From positions 459,671 to 523,670 of the forward strand of contig CAJSYZ010000002.1 of assembly GCA_910574455.1 (NCBI GenBank): 64,000 bases of DNA, in the 5' to 3' direction. The notes below the pieces were generated by a model, which worked only from the letters and a program-made list of their open reading frames with translations, did no database searches and was not told where the DNA came from. This stretch comes from Trichaptum fuscoviolaceum. Its lineage: Eukaryota; Basidiomycota; Agaricomycetes; Hymenochaetales; Trichaptaceae. Each line of letters starts with the position of its first letter. The first letter of the stretch is position 1. Below are positions 1-12,400 of the stretch, in pieces. The translations under genes were made by a program, and so were the position numbers.

Positions 1-1194
1 TGCCTGTGAGGGCCGGTTCAGTAACTTGCCTCTTTGCACATCCGAAACGTCGGTGATGCGTCTCGCAATTCAAAACCTGAGAGGAGCGGACCTCGGATGC
101 AAGTGCAGCAACCAGTTTTAATGTCCTGCTCTCTGAGCTGGTCATCAGCCACCACTGACGATGAGCTCTCTGGCATAGCCCTGTCCCTCGGAGAAGGTTC
201 ACTCATGATATATGGTTACGGATGTAACCACTCTACCATCACAAATCGCTGAAGAAGTTTGTGTTGTCAACTGTGGAGGTGGACGCGTGCGCATGTGTGC
301 TCGCCATTGCTTTAGTCGGTGGGGGGATACGCGTCGGCATAAATCTGCGAGAGAATCCTGGGTCAAGAATTGGGGCGCCTGCTGTGGGCGCAGTAAATTG
401 CGTAGACGGCAGTGGTTTCGTTCCTCTGCAAAAGCGGTCGAACTCCTACCCCCTTGGTTTCCATACGAGCCTAGAGCGGCGCACGAGTAGAAACGCGTCG
501 ACCCACAGGGAGCTAACAAAGTAAGGCGCAGACGTTTTACGCGAGCTGCGCGAGGCGTTGAAACCGATAGAACAATTTGAGCGTGCCGAGACAGGCAAAG
601 CGCGAGTCGGCAGATGCGCGGCGGAAGAAAGAGGTCTATCAGAGTTGTACAAGGTCCCGCATGGTGTTGGGAGAGAATCGGGACGTGCAGGAGGAATTCG
701 ATGTTGAAAATTGGTAGAAAAGTGAAGAAGAGAATCTGCGGTGACTTGGGCGTTGGGATACAGTGGTAGTTGAGGAGGAGGCCATGACTACGTCAGTTCG
801 CTACTGAAAAGTCACTTGAGGCCATCAACGATATTATAGAGCTTACTCATCTTGGATGATTGGTTAAAGTGTGTCTGTAAGGTGGTTCCTGCCCTAGGCT
901 GCCAGTGCCAGTGTGTAAGATGATCCCGTGTCAACTCAACTGTACATCCTACGGCAGCGGCTGTTCCTTTTTCCGATAATTGCGTAGGATGCGATCAATA
1001 GTGGAGGGTGCGGGCCAAGATGTAATCCTGGAGAGCAGAACGTAGTGTTAAACAGAAAATACACCAGGACGTAAGACAACCTGAGGAAGTTCTCTGTTAA
1101 CGAGCCTGGTTGTATGGCATGGTGACTACGGCCAGTGTTGAGCATCTTCAATGTCCACCAAGTACTATGCCTGTGGTAGCAACAACTTGAAGTT
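1..1194. other. No gene recognised
   Basis: No reading frame here looks like a conserved protein. A stretch around 520-700 on the plus strand reads as charged, coding-like sequence for about 50 codons and then meets stops, so it may be a decayed exon. Nothing else was recognised. Confidence 0.4.
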
Positions 1195-1590
1195 GAAGTC
1201 GACAACTGAGTGCCAGCCTGCCAGCCTTAGTAGTGAGTGCCACAACTTCAAGTTGAACTTGAAGTCACCGTGCCAGTGACCGGCGTGCCACTGGCACTGG
1301 CAGCCTGAGTGGCAGTGAGCCTGAGTGACTCCGACTCAGACATCACTGGCAGAAGAATTTGCCGTCCATGTCCTCTTCATCTTGCTCCCCGGAACATTGA
1401 AGGGATGAAGTAGTGATGTTGAAGGCAACTTGAGCCAGAGGAACTTTAACACGGTGTATGTCCCCGAAACTTGAATGTTAAAGTAGAAGCACAACACAAA
1501 CAAGCCTTCGGGTACTACTAGTACGAGTACTAGTAGGCTAGTAGATACTCCTGGCAGCCTGGGGATGCGCTGCATCGTATGAGATGTGGT
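1195..1590. repeat. Palindromic-word tract 1
   Basis: The sequence is almost entirely composed of recurring short words: ACTTGAAGTTGAAG-type, TGCCAGTGGCAC-type, GCCTGAGTG and ACTAGTACTAGTAG. Each word is a full or near palindrome and both orientations occur. The same vocabulary returns at 4.2-5.4, 5.8-6.8, 8.7-9.3, 13.5-13.9, 15.0-15.3 and 36.9-37.1 kb. It carries no coding signal. Confidence 0.7.
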
Positions 1591-1794
1591 GATCAGTATT
1601 TACAAAATATCTTCAAGTTGAAGGTCATATCATCACACAATCAAGCAAGACATAGGCGTTTTATTCAAGAAAAAGACGACACATCATTGTTTACTATTAT
1701 CGGAAAGACAAAGTCGAAACATCATTGTTTATCAGGAAGACAGATAGACTCGACGAAGTTTATACCGTGACCATATACTACGGGTAGTAGTATA

Positions 1795-4103
1795 CTAGGA
1801 CAAGGGCGTCAAAGATTTGAGTCGAGATACGCCTTCGCCGGTAATCCGAAACTCAAATGGCTCTTTGTAATGAGGATTGGAAGGATTCACAAATCCTTCC
1901 TTGGAACTAGGAGGCTTCCGTGTTTGCTCACGCACTTCCTTTGCCCAGTCCATGCGCAGAGCCAAATAAGACTGAGGTGCCCGACCATAAGGGCCATGGT
2001 TCCCCACTATCTTGCATATCCTTTTAAGCACGTCCTGCTGTTCATAGGTAAAGAGTGGTTCCCCCGCTGTCAGGTGCAGTACGGATGGTGCGTTTTCTAT
2101 GAATTTGAAGAGAGATTCGTCGTCACCATAATAATGTCGGTCGTGGATAAGTTTATTCAAATGTTGCCTGAGTGGAGTCTCGTTCATCACCTCAAAAACG
2201 ACATGTTCAGAAGACGTAATCATCTGCATCGCGTTGGAAAGGATAACAGCTTTCTCCCTGTGCGTATTTCGCCGCTTCTCCAGATGCAGGATCTTCGATA
2301 ATTTTTTTCGGTCTTCGTCATTTTCCGGCCACTTTCGCACTGGCACCGGGACTTCCGTGAGATTCGCCTGCTTGACAACTTCCGCTAGTGTGTTCAAGGA
2401 TAATTGGTCGAAAGAAGCTGAGACTTCCTCAAAACTGCGCTGTATATCAGCTGGGAGAGCTTTTGGAGGAAAACCTTTGGCCGACGCATGGGGTATGTCC
2501 TCAGAGCCATAGTATTCGATGTCGCCCTCTTCGGCCATCTTTGCAAAGAATTCCTCGAAATAGAACTTAGGCAGGTCCTTCAGATCGAGGACACCCTCTT
2601 CTGATGGATCAAGATTTGGGAACGGTTTGCACGTAAAGTCATCTATGCTGGCATCCCATGTGGACTCCTGCTCGTCAAGTGTGGTGGCTGGCTGTTGTGA
2701 ATCCAACTTCTTCAGCTTGCGATTGAGGATGACATACAACCTTCGATGGAATTCGAAGATAAGATAGAAGCGCACAAGAAAGAAACGGAACTTTTCGATG
2801 GGTTTTGCGTCAGGCGACGGCTGCCAGGAGTTTGTGAAGGGGTATTTGGATTTAAGCTTTGCTCTCGCGTCCTCTACCAAGCTCTCCAGCCTCTTTTCGG
2901 CTTCCTTCAGCGTCTTGGAGGCCCGGCCCTTCTCTTTGTCACCACACTTTGGGTCATTTGTCGTCTCCACCCTCGCCATTGCTTTGCTTTTCGCCTTATC
3001 CGCGTCCTTGTATGTCGTATCCTCCTCGCGGAAGTCTGCTAACTTGTCTTCAATCCCTGCTAACCACTCTTCGTAGCGTGCTTCCTCTGAGGATATGAGG
3101 CTTTCAGGTAAAGCGGTGAGCAGGTCATCAAACAGATGCCTTGCAATGGGAACCTTTCCGTCCCGGCGCATGGTTGGTTGGGCAGTGAACTCAGCGTAAA
3201 GCTCGTTTACACCTCTGATGAGCCCCGCTGTCTTGACACCGCCATCACCAGTAATGTCAAAAGGGGCAACCGATTCGATCTTGAATTTGTTTGGGAAAAC
3301 AATGGCAAAAGCCATATAAAGAATGTTCCTGGCGTCCTCGAAGACGTGTCGTAGTTTAATACTACAAGCTGCCGCTTCGCTCTATGTGAGAACTCATGAG
3401 TTTAATTTGTTTTGCAATAGCTTTCAAGATGACTTACCGATTCAGCTGCTACGGCAATGATTTGAAGCTCGCGTATCATGACAGCGAACGATGCTATAGT
3501 CCGCGTCAAAAGGTCGTCTTTGGAGCGGTCCGCCTTCCGTTCAGCATCCAATGTCTGGTCCGCCTTCCGTTCAGCATCCAATGTCTCCAAACGAGCCAGC
3601 TTTTCGTTCATTTGAAGCACCTTGTCGGTGGTGCTTCGAATCATATCAAATTGACTGTCAAGCCTTTTGCTAACATTAGCTGCCATGACGGAGTGTAGCG
3701 CATGGATGCCCTCCTCAGCTGCAGCCCTCGCAAGCATCGGGTAATTCAGGGTTGCCTGGTCCTTTATATGTTGTATCTCGTTGGAGAGAGAATCGACTTT
3801 CTCCTGCAAGGTCTTTATTGTCTCCGAGTAATCCGTGTTCTCCGATTTGGCCGCCTTTTTTTTCGTGGCTTTCAGATCTTCCCTTTTTTTCTCAAGATCT
3901 TGAGATCCAACATTCCGCATCGCCCGATCCAGCCGTTCATCCACTTTCTGTTTTTCATCAGGATTCGCCGCCCGAGCTGCCGCTCCATCCTTGAGTTTTG
4001 TTATCACCTGGTTGAGAACTTTGGCAGTCTCGACCAGCTTTCCTCCAATGTCCGTCCATTCCTTGCCCGCTTTGTCCAAGTCGCCCCCTATCCCATTGAG
4101 CAT
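1795..4103 (-). CDS. Orphan coiled-coil protein, two exons
   Basis: Two long reading frames join into one gene. Exon 1 is 4103-3438 (222 codons from the ATG at 4103) and exon 2 is 3381-1795. The 56-bp intron at 3437-3382 starts GTAAGT, ends ACATAG and is phase 0, and the second frame is open for 20 codons before its own first Met, which supports the join. The product is about 750 aa. The first 220 residues are rich in K, E, D and A and look like a coiled coil, with a 10-residue unit (TLDAERKADQ) duplicated near residue 190. The rest contains basic/acidic helices and no family I recognise. A splice-like GTGAGT...ACTAG upstream (about 4190-4119) may mark a 5' non-coding exon. It lies between palindromic-word tracts and may be cargo of a Plavaka-like element. 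Function unknown. Confidence 0.65.
3527..3586 (-). repeat. 30-bp perfect tandem duplication in CDS
   Basis: Two adjacent copies of a 30-bp unit (3527-3556 and 3557-3586) encode TLDAERKADQ and TLDAERKADR in the coiled-coil exon. The length keeps the frame. Confidence 0.9.
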
Positions 4104-4189
4104 GGTGACTGACAAGTCGCTAGTTGGGTATAGGAAAGAGATAAGAAGCAATCTACACAGACTGGCAATGTCACTCACAGGTTCGTTTT

Positions 4190-5398
4190 CAAGTCTTCGA
4201 CACTGTTTGACGGCTTGGAGTCCACGTCCGACCCAGGTTTTGCCACCCCACTGCCAGTGGCACCGGCACTGGCGGCCTCGCTGACAGTAGAATGGAATGT
4301 CATCAAGATGCAATTAAGCTCAGGCTGGCAACACTACTCACAATTCCAAATTGGATGTGTCTGGTTCCGCCTCAGTGGCAGACGTCAAATTGCCACTGCC
4401 AACTCCTAGTCCGACCTCAAACTCCGATTGTGACCTCAACCCGGGCCCTGCACTTGCAAGAGACTCCGAGTCGGACATGGAGACGCCGGGCCCATTCACT
4501 GGCAGGCTGTCAAGAGAATGTCCTGGTCACATACTTTGAAGGCTGGCAACATGAATGACACTTACTTGATTGCTGATTTGCCACTGTCATCTCGCTGTAC
4601 CAACTGAATGAGAAATTCAATCCATTTCACCATGTCTGACCGCGTCTTTATAAGCTCGGGCCACGGATGGGCTCCATTTTCGCCGGAAGAAACTAGTCCT
4701 GTTTGGACTTTTTGTGAAAGAATTGAAATTACTACTAATACTAGTTTTTGAGACATGTACTACATACCAGCTCGTCTGGCATCATCTGGACCCAGTAGCA
4801 GCCTGATTTGGATTTGATTGGGAGGCTCAGGTAGCACTGGCATGTTAGCGTGAGGGACAACAGACATTCTGAAGGGATAGTCGTTGAGTTGCTGGCTTCA
4901 AGATGATGTGGGGGGCATCATGATGGGGTCCGCTGCCAGTGGCAACTAAAAGCTATTCACCGTCGGAACGTGAACTTGAAGAAGTTGATGGAAGTCGGAT
5001 ACTACCGCTGCCAGCAGGCCACACCGTGACTCAGGCTGACGGAGTGCCGTGAAGAGTAGTACTATATTTAAATTTAAGTACTCAGGCTAGTACTACTATG
5101 CCAGTGATACTACTACTACTAGTAGTAGGACTTCCCAGCCTCACTGGCACTGGCAGTGCCACAGCATGAGTGCACCCGCTGCGAGTAGTACTACTACCGT
5201 AACTACTAGTACTACTACTACTACTACTAGTACTTACTAGTCGAATTTGAAGTTGATGATCTCAGCAACTTGACAGCTCGGCCGCCGCAGTTCGCTTCGG
5301 AGTCCGAGTCCTCGCCGGATAGTACTATAGTAGTACTATACTTGTTTGTGTTTCACGGCATGATGATGCGGAGGCACCGTGATCATCATTATGATGGT
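4190..5398. repeat. Palindromic-word tract 2
   Basis: Upstream of the coiled-coil gene the DNA is dominated by GCCAGTGGCA, ACTCCGAGTC, ACTACTAGTAGTACT and ACTTGAAG words. Runs of ACT/AGT trinucleotides at about 5080-5240 form long ACTAGT palindromes. No protein of known type is present; a short minus-strand frame at 4562-4756 has no supporting evidence. Confidence 0.65.
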
Positions 5399-5791
5399 AC
5401 TGGATGCCTTCCCGTAAGGATTTAGGACGACGATTCTTATCCTAAATCCTCTTCCGAATATTATCCGGGAACGGAGCCAACTTTCCGGTCGACGTCGGTC
5501 GTCCTAAATTACTGAGATCAAGGAAGGGCTCTAAACATTACAGCAGCGTTCTCACATACCATATTTAGTAGAAGTGAAGATTATGTGACGCACCCGCTTC
5601 CATTTTAAGCAATTTTATCTATGAAAATAATCCGGCAGACCTCACCGTGGCAACCGGAAAGGAATTTAGGACCCGTCCTAGATGTTGCTTACGGTTTAGG
5701 ATGGCTGTCCTAAACCTGTACCTGACGGAGTTTCAAAGATTTAGGACAGCCTCCGCCGTCCTAAATTCTTACGGGAAGGCATCCACTAGAG
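5399..5791. mobile_element. Inverted-repeat element (MITE-like), GTCCTAAAT type
   Basis: The left end reads TACTGGATGCCTTCCCGTAA and continues GGATTTAGGACG. The reverse complement of the right end reads TAGTGGATGCCTTCCCGTAA and continues GAATTTAGGACGG. The interior holds further GTCCTAAA/TTTAGGAC words, for example near 5500, 5670, 5690 and 5740. There is no coding capacity. No convincing target duplication was seen, so the class is open. A related fragment starts near 5842. Confidence 0.6.
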
Positions 5792-6813
5792 TAGTGACGC
5801 AGCCTGCGGCTCAGGCTGAGTCGGAAGCCACCATACTCAGGCTATGCTTCCCGTACTAAGGATTTAGAACGGCTTTTTCGTCCTACAAGTAGTATGTAGT
5901 ACTAGTACTAAACGGCACGGCTCGGAGCCAAACTCTCCGTCTTGCCCGGGCCCTAAATTTCCAGGATCTAGCAGAGGGGAAGGGTCTGCCAGATGGTCCG
6001 TGTCTAGGACAGTCGTCCTAAATGCCTGCCTTGCTTACCGTACTAGTAGTAGTATCAGGTAAGATATCATAAGTACACCCTGATACCTTACCTTCAAGTT
6101 CAAAGGTAAGTTATACCGCGGGTCTCCATGGACCGGCAGAACTTCTGCTCAAGGCCGGCGGTGGACGGGTGGCTTCAACCTCCCTAAATGCTTGCCAGCC
6201 TGAGTGCCAAGCGGGGTCTTATGGGTTTCAATTTCGGGTGTCCTAAATCCTTCATCCAGTGGCGCCACTGGCAGTGATACCGTGACTCAGGCTCAGCCTG
6301 AGCCTGAGGCTGCCACTGCAGTGCCAGTGGCAGTGAGGCTACTAGTTCTGGGAGGAAGGGCACTGCGTTCCGGAATTGCGTGATAACGCTCAGGGAAATC
6401 TGCCTCCCGTGCGAACGTCTTCAAGTTGACAAATGGGGGACTCGGACTCGGAGTAAGGGACTTGCCGGCGAAGCTCGGCCCGTTTTCTACTACTGTAGTA
6501 TTAGTAATAACTTGAAGTTGCCCCTCAGGCTCACTGCCAGTGGCACTCACTGCCAGTGGCTCACTCAGGCTACTACTAGTACTAGTAATAGCCTACTACT
6601 ACTAGTACTACTCAGGCTGCCGGTGGCATGCCACGGTGGCGACACTTGACCTTCATTCCAACTTCACTCACCGTTTGAATAACCCTTGCCATTACTTTCC
6701 TCTCAGGCATACTACTAGTACTACTACTACTAGTATTCCTAGTAGTAGTACTCACTGCACTGCCAACTTGAAGTAGCTCAGGCTCTTCGTTCAGTCACTA
6801 TCAAATCTCCAAA
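5792..6813. repeat. Palindromic-word tract 3 with GTCCTAAAT fragments
   Basis: Mixed words: CCTAAATCC-type pieces to about 6260, then CTGCCAGTGGCA, GCCTGAGG and ACTAGTAGTACT words up to the start of the next gene. No gene recognised. Confidence 0.6.
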
Positions 6814-8639
6814 ATGTCAAGTTCTGATCTCGGGGATACTCCAAGCTCTTGCTTGGACACAGACGAGGACGAGGACGGTTCAGAATCCAGCTTTGGTCTC
6901 AACACTCACAGCTCAAAGTCCGCGATCATCGAAGACGAGAGCGAATACGAAGTGTATACAAATCCTGTAGAGGTTAAGTTCGGTAGGACCACATATTATC
7001 TATATTTCAGTGTGTGGTTTGGCTTATCTTCAATGACTTGTCAGAGGACCTACCCTTTGGTTATCGCTCGGGAGCATATATCGATAGCACGGTGGTCCAG
7101 TCAATCACCAAAAGCTTAGAGTCCAAGCTAGAGCATGCAAATCGCTTCGGGTTTTCGTCGAACGATTTCAAGGAAACACTTGTTCTGGCTGATCGGCTGG
7201 GGAGGTACTTTGATACGTCAAATCAGTATATCAGTAACCGGGTTAGGGAAGCACAGGCTCTGCAGAGGAAGACGGCTGTGATGCTAGACCAGTTTCGGAT
7301 CAGTACATACCAGTACACGGACATGATCTTCAAGCTAGGTGAAGAACTAGCTATCCTGATGCGTTATACGGTAAGCTGCAAATTAAATCAAAAGCTTGAA
7401 TGCACGTCTCTAACCGCTTGTTCTTATGGTAATGCGCTATAGCCCGAGGAGCCACTTGAGCTGCTTATCCGCAAGCGTGTGGAGGAATCAAGACTTGCTG
7501 TCGCCACGGCGTTCATATCTGTTCTTCCCGGCTTTTTCCCGTCAGGGAAACTCATCAATGTTTTCACTGGGGACGTCATCTGGGATAATTTCTTGTCTTG
7601 CTTAGTCGCCCGATATCATTCACACCATGCAATCGTGCGTTGGCAACGTAAATTTGAGGATGAGGAGGCCGGCAATCGATTGATACAGACAAAATCTGTC
7701 TTTTCTGCCATAAGGATCGACATCAAAGGCACAAAGCTCGAGGAAAATGTTCGTCGTGAACTCTCTGCTCAATTGAAGCACTTTACGCCAGTCGTGGGCG
7801 TGAATCTTAAAGGCTCTACAAGCAGGCCCCGAAACCCAAGGCTTGCGCTCAAGTTCTTTCTCCCCCTACTTATTTGGTCATATAACGAGTGCAAGGATTG
7901 GATCGTCTTCCTAGACAAATGCCGTGCGGAACAATTGCCAAAGTCGCCCGTTGGTCAACTCTCAGAAGCAGAAGTCAATTGTTCTGCGACTCAGGCGACT
8001 CCGACTGTCTTTCAATCCGGAACAGCACGAGAGGCTCGGCGTCGATGGAAACGTGAACTTGAACGTGCCGGTGGAGAAGCTGCTCTAGCTGACTTTCATC
8101 GACTCATTCAGAAGTCAATGGATATTCTTGGCGTCGACTCGGCTGATGGTGGAACGTCCTCATTGGAGAATAATCGACAAATCCAGCGCGAATACGGAAA
8201 TTATTCGGTTGTTCTGCGCAGGTTCAACTGGATCAGGAAATGTTTAATCATCCTCTGTGATGATTCGCTTCTGGATCTGTTGCTCATGAATGATGGTGCA
8301 ATGCAGCGCTTCTCCAGGGAGATGGACTTTGCTAGGCTGGGCATTATCGAAGTGACTCGAGCCATTAGGCAATTTGACGATGCTGATCGCAAAGATATAG
8401 ACAAGGAAAGACTCGACAGGGCCGCCGAATTTCTCCACGAAGATATGGAACACATCGATCATGCCCTTATTCCGGCAGAGCAAATTTTTGACTCTTTACT
8501 CCTGAAGACAGTCGACGATTTACTTCGTAATTATGGTCCATTTTATTTAACAGATTATGGAATCCTATTTGCTCTTCTCGACAAATTGGATCCCATCACG
8601 GACACCGACTCGGATGTCAATATGAGCTCGGCGATGTAA
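6814..8639 (+). CDS. Orphan protein, three exons
   Basis: Proposed exons are 6814-6966 (or to 6972), 7011-7370 and 7443-8639. Intron 1 (38 or 44 bp, ending TTTCAG) and intron 2 (72 bp, GTAAGC...TATAG with CTAAC near its middle) are both phase 0 and remove all stops, giving about 570 aa. The N-terminus is acidic and serine-rich (DTDEDEDGSESS). The rest is largely helical with many charged residues (e.g. RRRWKRELERAGGEAA). I do not recognise a family. The start is chosen because it follows a word-rich tract directly and opens the frame that splices into exon 2. The gene is enclosed by palindromic-word DNA, as are its neighbours. Confidence 0.65.
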
Positions 8640-9409
8640 CTGGCGGTTGCATATTGGACCATTCCCCGACACGAAGTGTTCTAGGGTTCACCAGCGCGCG
8701 ATTCAAGTTTAAGTTGTGGCCGTGTTAAATTTTTATTTCGTTTTACTATGTTTATGACAAAAGTCAAGGACTCGGATTGTACTAGTACTACTCATTCTAT
8801 GCCAGTGCTTACTCCCTTTTCAAGTTTAACTTAAAGCTCCTCTCGCACTATGCTGCACTATTGGTAGTTAGTACTAGTAGCAACTATGTGACATCGTTTT
8901 CTTGATTACTACTATATACTGCAAAAAAATTATTTATTTATTCATAGCATATGCTTCAAGTTGATAGTACTACCGTGACTAGTACTACTAGTAGTCTGTG
9001 TTCAACTTGAACTTCAACTTCAAGATGGTTAAATTAGAACTTGAAGTAGTACTAGTAGTAGTAGCAGCCTGAGGCAGGTTATTGGTTCATTTCCAGTTGT
9101 TGGCAAGTTCCATGTTATTGTACACTTTTTACTTGAAGTTTTCTATGTTCATACTAGTAGTACTAGTACCAGTAGTAGTAGTACTCAGCCTGAGGCTGCC
9201 AGTGCACTGCAGCAGTGGGAAATTTTGACCACTGCCACTGACAGTGGCATCCGACATGATCCAACTTGAACTTGAAGTCTAAGATGCACCGACTAGTAAC
9301 ACTACAATTCTAGTATAGCTAGTACCATAATCCGTCACTGAACATTTAAATGTTATATCCTTACTTCATAAGTTTCAAGGTACTTTGTGAGCTAAATGAG
9401 GGTTTATCT
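8640..9409. repeat. Palindromic-word tract 4
   Basis: Non-coding DNA between two genes that both end here. ACTAGTAGTACT, ACTTGAAGTTCAAG and CTGCCACTGACAGTGGCA words alternate with AT-rich stretches. Confidence 0.6.
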
Positions 9410-12400
9410 TTATTGTTGCCTACTTTCGTACAATGTTTCATGCATGTGCATGTCAGCAAATCGGTTAACATAGAATCTATTGTAAAAGTCCAGGGACTCC
9501 TCAGGTGTCAATGACTTCGGAGGACATTCATCACCCTCTGGAACCCCAAGGAGGTGAGCTAAACGGAAGATACTCCCTAGAGCTATCACGGATAACTTTG
9601 GAGTTTTTTGAGTCACCGTGACGGGGGTAGCCTGACTCCGAGTCGGAGGTGTCATTCAGGTCACTCCGGCGAGTCCGAGTCAGCGGTTGACGGCAACTTC
9701 CAATAGTACTACGCTGGCACGCGGTAGAGGTCTCTGACTCATACTCTGGCTCGACTATCCACATTCTTGTTTTTCTGTCAGGTGAGTCTCCAACGTTCTT
9801 GAAAAACTGGACAAGGGCGCATTCCTGACGTTCTCCATTGGCGGTGAAGGAGAAAAGAAGCATAACCCGAGCAATTCGCATCCCTGCAAACCCCTTTTTG
9901 CGAGAACTAACTTGGACAAGAACGACATCACGTCGTGGTTTTCCGCGCCAAGAGGGATTGGACCTGATCACCTCCCTCATTGCTTGCTCTATAGGAATTG
10001 ATTCGCCGCGGTAGGCGAAATACGCGGTAGCTAATGGAAGATGGCAATGTCATTGCCCATGTCCAGTGCAAACTGTTGTTCGGCTATCAGGCTTTCAGAA
10101 GCGCTTCCGAGGTCATAGTATCCTAATTCGTTCAAGTTGCACCTTTCGTACTTGCAGAATAAGTATATTTTGATGAGTCGTCGGAGCTGTCGGAGTTCCG
10201 GATGGCCTTTTATCGCCGCAAGAGCGTTGAGCTGTTTGGGGTACAGCTTACTGGACTCTGTAAGGATAGCAACGAATAAGTCAGATATCCAGCGCCACAA
10301 TTTGAAGCTCGTGTTACTGACGTTGTTTCGAAGCCATTAACATCAAGCTCGAAGGATCACTTCTACCACCTAAGCAAAACCGATGTTCTGTATTTTCCAC
10401 ATCATGAAGAACAACACTACTTTGCAGTCCTTCCACTGATGAAGTGCTGAAATCATCCAGGTCAGCAATTTCGTTGTGCCCTTGATTACCCACAGTGCCA
10501 TCGAAGAAATCATCTGTATCATTGGCTGCTCCTGCCACACCAATACACTGCAACTGCTCCCTCTGATTCGGGATCCTCTCAGCATCATCCTCCTCCGGCT
10601 CTGACATATTCTTCCGCAGAACATCTCGCAAAACTTTCCACGTAGCCTCGGATAGCGTATCGTCTAGCATTCCACGCCGTTTGAAGTCTGACCTCGATGC
10701 AATAAGTTTGCTGAGTCGTTGGTTTGCTGTGATCATCTGGCCCAAGGGATCATTTCTGTTCGAGCGTCGCCACGTTTCTTTGACCGCATAAATATGTTTA
10801 TTCTCTGTAATCGATGAACACAGCCCGCTCGGTGCAGCAAACAGAGGGATCAATGTTGGATAATGGACCATAGCATGCTGTCGTGGTAGTGAAAAGTTAT
10901 CCCGGATGCCCTTAGCTATGAATATTTGCCGATAACGGTGAAAGTGATCCAAAGAGGCTTTGATTTGATCAAGAGTTGAGGCTGTAATCGTGTACCGACG
11001 CACAAGGTAACAGAAGTCTAGAAATGCACTTAATGTGCGAATCATATCATCGTGTGCAATGCCCACGATAGCCGGAAGATACACCTAAGCAAATTGCATC
11101 AAATATCAGCAAACCACTGCCTCGAACAAGATAAAAAGGTCACATACTTTCATAAGTGCCTTAGAATCATTGCCTGTCCATTGCTTGAAGCCTCGGCCTT
11201 CGGGGAATCTGCGAAGTCCAGGAAAAGGAGCAGCAACTCTGATTCTACGCGGATGTTAGCAATGGTATTTACATTAAACAACTTGCGAAAAAAATCACCT
11301 TTTATCCACAATATCCAGCTCTGACGTGGTCAAGCTCTGACATATCCACTCGACAAGATGATCCTTGAACACGCCTTTTGATGATTTGGTGCAGCAGGTC
11401 CGGAGATATGAGATCGCATATATCTGCGCGTGGAATGTCATTGGTGAAAGGCTACGGAGCAACGTATCAGTTGCAATATACGCATCCAATGAATAATTTG
11501 AAGCACGTACCACAATGTCCTGGTGGAATCCGTACTCTTTCCGAATTGTTGCTTTATTCATGTTGTTGGCGTCTACCTGTTCTATCAATCGTTCGTGCAG
11601 CTCTTTTGTTCGAGGAATTGATACAAATTCCGGATTATCGAGGTCCTTGTGAGGCGCTGTGCATCTATAATGTCGAAAGTAAGTCATCACCACAGAGCTT
11701 GATTTCAGGAAAGCCTGAGGGCGGTAGTACTTACTTGCAGCACCATCCAGTACATATGGCGCAAAGGCTGACCTGTTCCGGATAATCGGCTATATATGAG
11801 CCGAGTCCGAAAACCGACCTACGCAAGTGACCATCAGGGCACCGGAGAATGGTTTTCTGAGTGTTCATGATCATTGCGGATTTCAGCGAGATTAAGATCC
11901 TCGATATAGACGAATGAAAGATCTGATGTCGAAAGTGCCGGAAGTCATCTGACTTTTCGTATTGCCGCTCAGCTGCAAAGCATCAGAAGTCAATTGAATA
12001 GATCACTATTAACACATACTCTTTGGTATTGCCAGAAATGCTATGAGCTGGACTGTATTCAGTTTCTGGGACCGCCGGGCCTTGTTTGATACATTCCCAA
12101 TCGAGAGATACAAAGGATAGTATTCATTATTGCCAGTTCCAACAGAAACCGTTGTCTTATCGCTCCCTAAAATGACCGGGACGAACATAGATCCATGGAC
12201 TGCTTTATCTTCTGCGTAGATCTTGTTCTAAGTCAAGGATAATAAGTATCTGTGCGAGTTAATGAGTCATGACTTACAGCCTGTTCCCAAGCAAAATTCC
12301 CGGACATGTAATTTCTGAAAACTCGTTCTTTGTCATTGATATTATTGGTGTCCTCCTTTGTCTGAAATTCACGAAACGGGACAAAGTCAAATTCGCCTTC

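Noticed and set aside
2746..3098. Overlapping plus-strand frames within the coiled-coil gene
   Set aside because: They are antisense to a 529-codon exon with coding-like composition and no family match.
1195..9360. CRISPR array or simple microsatellite
   Set aside because: Words are short, of several types, irregularly spaced and in both orientations; there are no unique spacers of equal length, and the organism is a fungus.
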